Source of the DNA: Fibrobacter sp. | Lineage (GTDB): Bacteria; Fibrobacterota; Fibrobacteria; Fibrobacterales; Fibrobacteraceae | DNA length: 48,555 nt | Assembly: GCA_017475045.1 (NCBI GenBank) | Contig: JAFVGH010000077.1 | Location: 1 to 48,555 of the forward strand | Direction: 5' to 3' | Part shown: positions 48,422 to 48,555 of the stretch, piece after piece | Layout: each line of letters starts with the position of its first letter | Numbering within the stretch: position 1 is the stretch's first letter | Translations under genes and position numbers: made by a program | Notes under the pieces: model-generated | What the model was told of the DNA's origin: nothing | Databases searched by the model: none | What the model saw: only the letters and a program-made list of their open reading frames with translations

Positions 48422-48555
48422 TGAACTGACCCCAAAAAGTTGGACATTTAAAAATTAGGTTATATTCGCCCTATTTATTCGATATTGAACAGGACTCATC
48501 CCGTTTAATCGAGCTTTTATCCGTTCATTGTTGTAATAGTCGATGTATTTCACCA
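48422..48555 (-). mobile_element. Right-hand fragment of an IS3-family (IS150-like) element
   Basis: The end TGAACTGACCCCAAAAAGTT (48422-48441, then GGACA) is the usual terminal inverted repeat of IS3-family members. The transposase C-terminus is encoded inwards. The rest of the element lies beyond the window, so intactness is unknown. Confidence 0.8.
48455..48555 (-). CDS. IS3-family transposase OrfB, C-terminal 32 residues (partial)
   Basis: Reads VKYIDYYNNERIKARLNGMS then PVQYR before a TAA, the highly conserved end of the DDE integrase domain in IS3/IS150 transposases ('YI.YYN..RI...L.GMSPV.YR'). The 5' part is outside the window. Confidence 0.88.
   Translation of the reverse strand, partial: VKYIDYYNNERIKARLNGMSPVQYRINRANIT

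Overview
The window looks like chromosome from a Fibrobacter-type (Fibrobacterota) gut bacterium. This is inferred from secreted GH26 and GH5 mannan-active enzymes with Fibrobacter-style Ser-rich linkers and a C-terminal sorting-like domain, a giant GLUG-type surface protein, many Ser-rich lipoproteins, a Lys/Ala histone-H1-like protein, and repeated promoters of the form TTGCYT-17-TATATT. No phage or plasmid backbone is visible. The only recognisable insertion sequence is the edge of an IS3-family element at the right end.

Layout. 1-0.2 kb: start of a type IV pilin/pseudopilin (-). 0.5-2.5 kb: a large polytopic membrane protein (-). 2.8-6.1 kb: an accessory island with a sulfatase remnant, an Rpn/PD-(D/E)XK nuclease plus an orphan Rpn-like C-terminal ORF, a type III toxin-antitoxin locus (repeat antitoxin RNA, terminator, ToxN-like RNase), and a GNAT toxin with an unlisted 51-aa antitoxin. 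6.2-18.9 kb: housekeeping genes (LMW phosphatase, bioB, argF, cstA-like, two outer-membrane-type proteins, nadA, an ApaH-like phosphoesterase / RsuA-type pseudouridine synthase / Ppx-GppA operon, a histone-like protein, and panB-recO-HIT). 19.4 kb: tRNA-Ser(CGA). 19.5-24.8 kb: mannanase pair plus aldose epimerase. 24.9-31.7 kb: mnmE with an overlapping GRP-type sugar permease, an unknown protein, a NAT-like enzyme, a lipoprotein, a MATE exporter and an FHA-GGDEF diguanylate cyclase. 31.9-37.7 kb: a 1941-aa secreted GLUG protein. 37.8-39.5 kb: a DASS dicarboxylate/sulfate transporter with an Ala-rich tail.

39.8-45.4 kb is the most intriguing unit: five tightly spaced plus-strand genes encoding a DUF4956 membrane protein (MgtC-like in layout), a HlyD-type adaptor, a TolC-type outer-membrane protein, a VTC-domain (polyphosphate polymerase family) enzyme and a lipoprotein with three lamin-tail-like domains. 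Together they suggest polymer synthesis coupled to export or surface attachment, which I do not recognise as a described system. 45.5-48.3 kb encodes an unusual fusion of a condensation/acyltransferase (HxxxD) domain with an acetyl-CoA hydrolase/CoA-transferase domain.

Scattered through the intergenic regions are nine short palindromic elements with a shared grammar (TAGA-stem-loop-stem-TGACG), one of them nested. Several genes have a TATATT -10 box so close to the ATG that their transcripts should be leaderless or nearly so.
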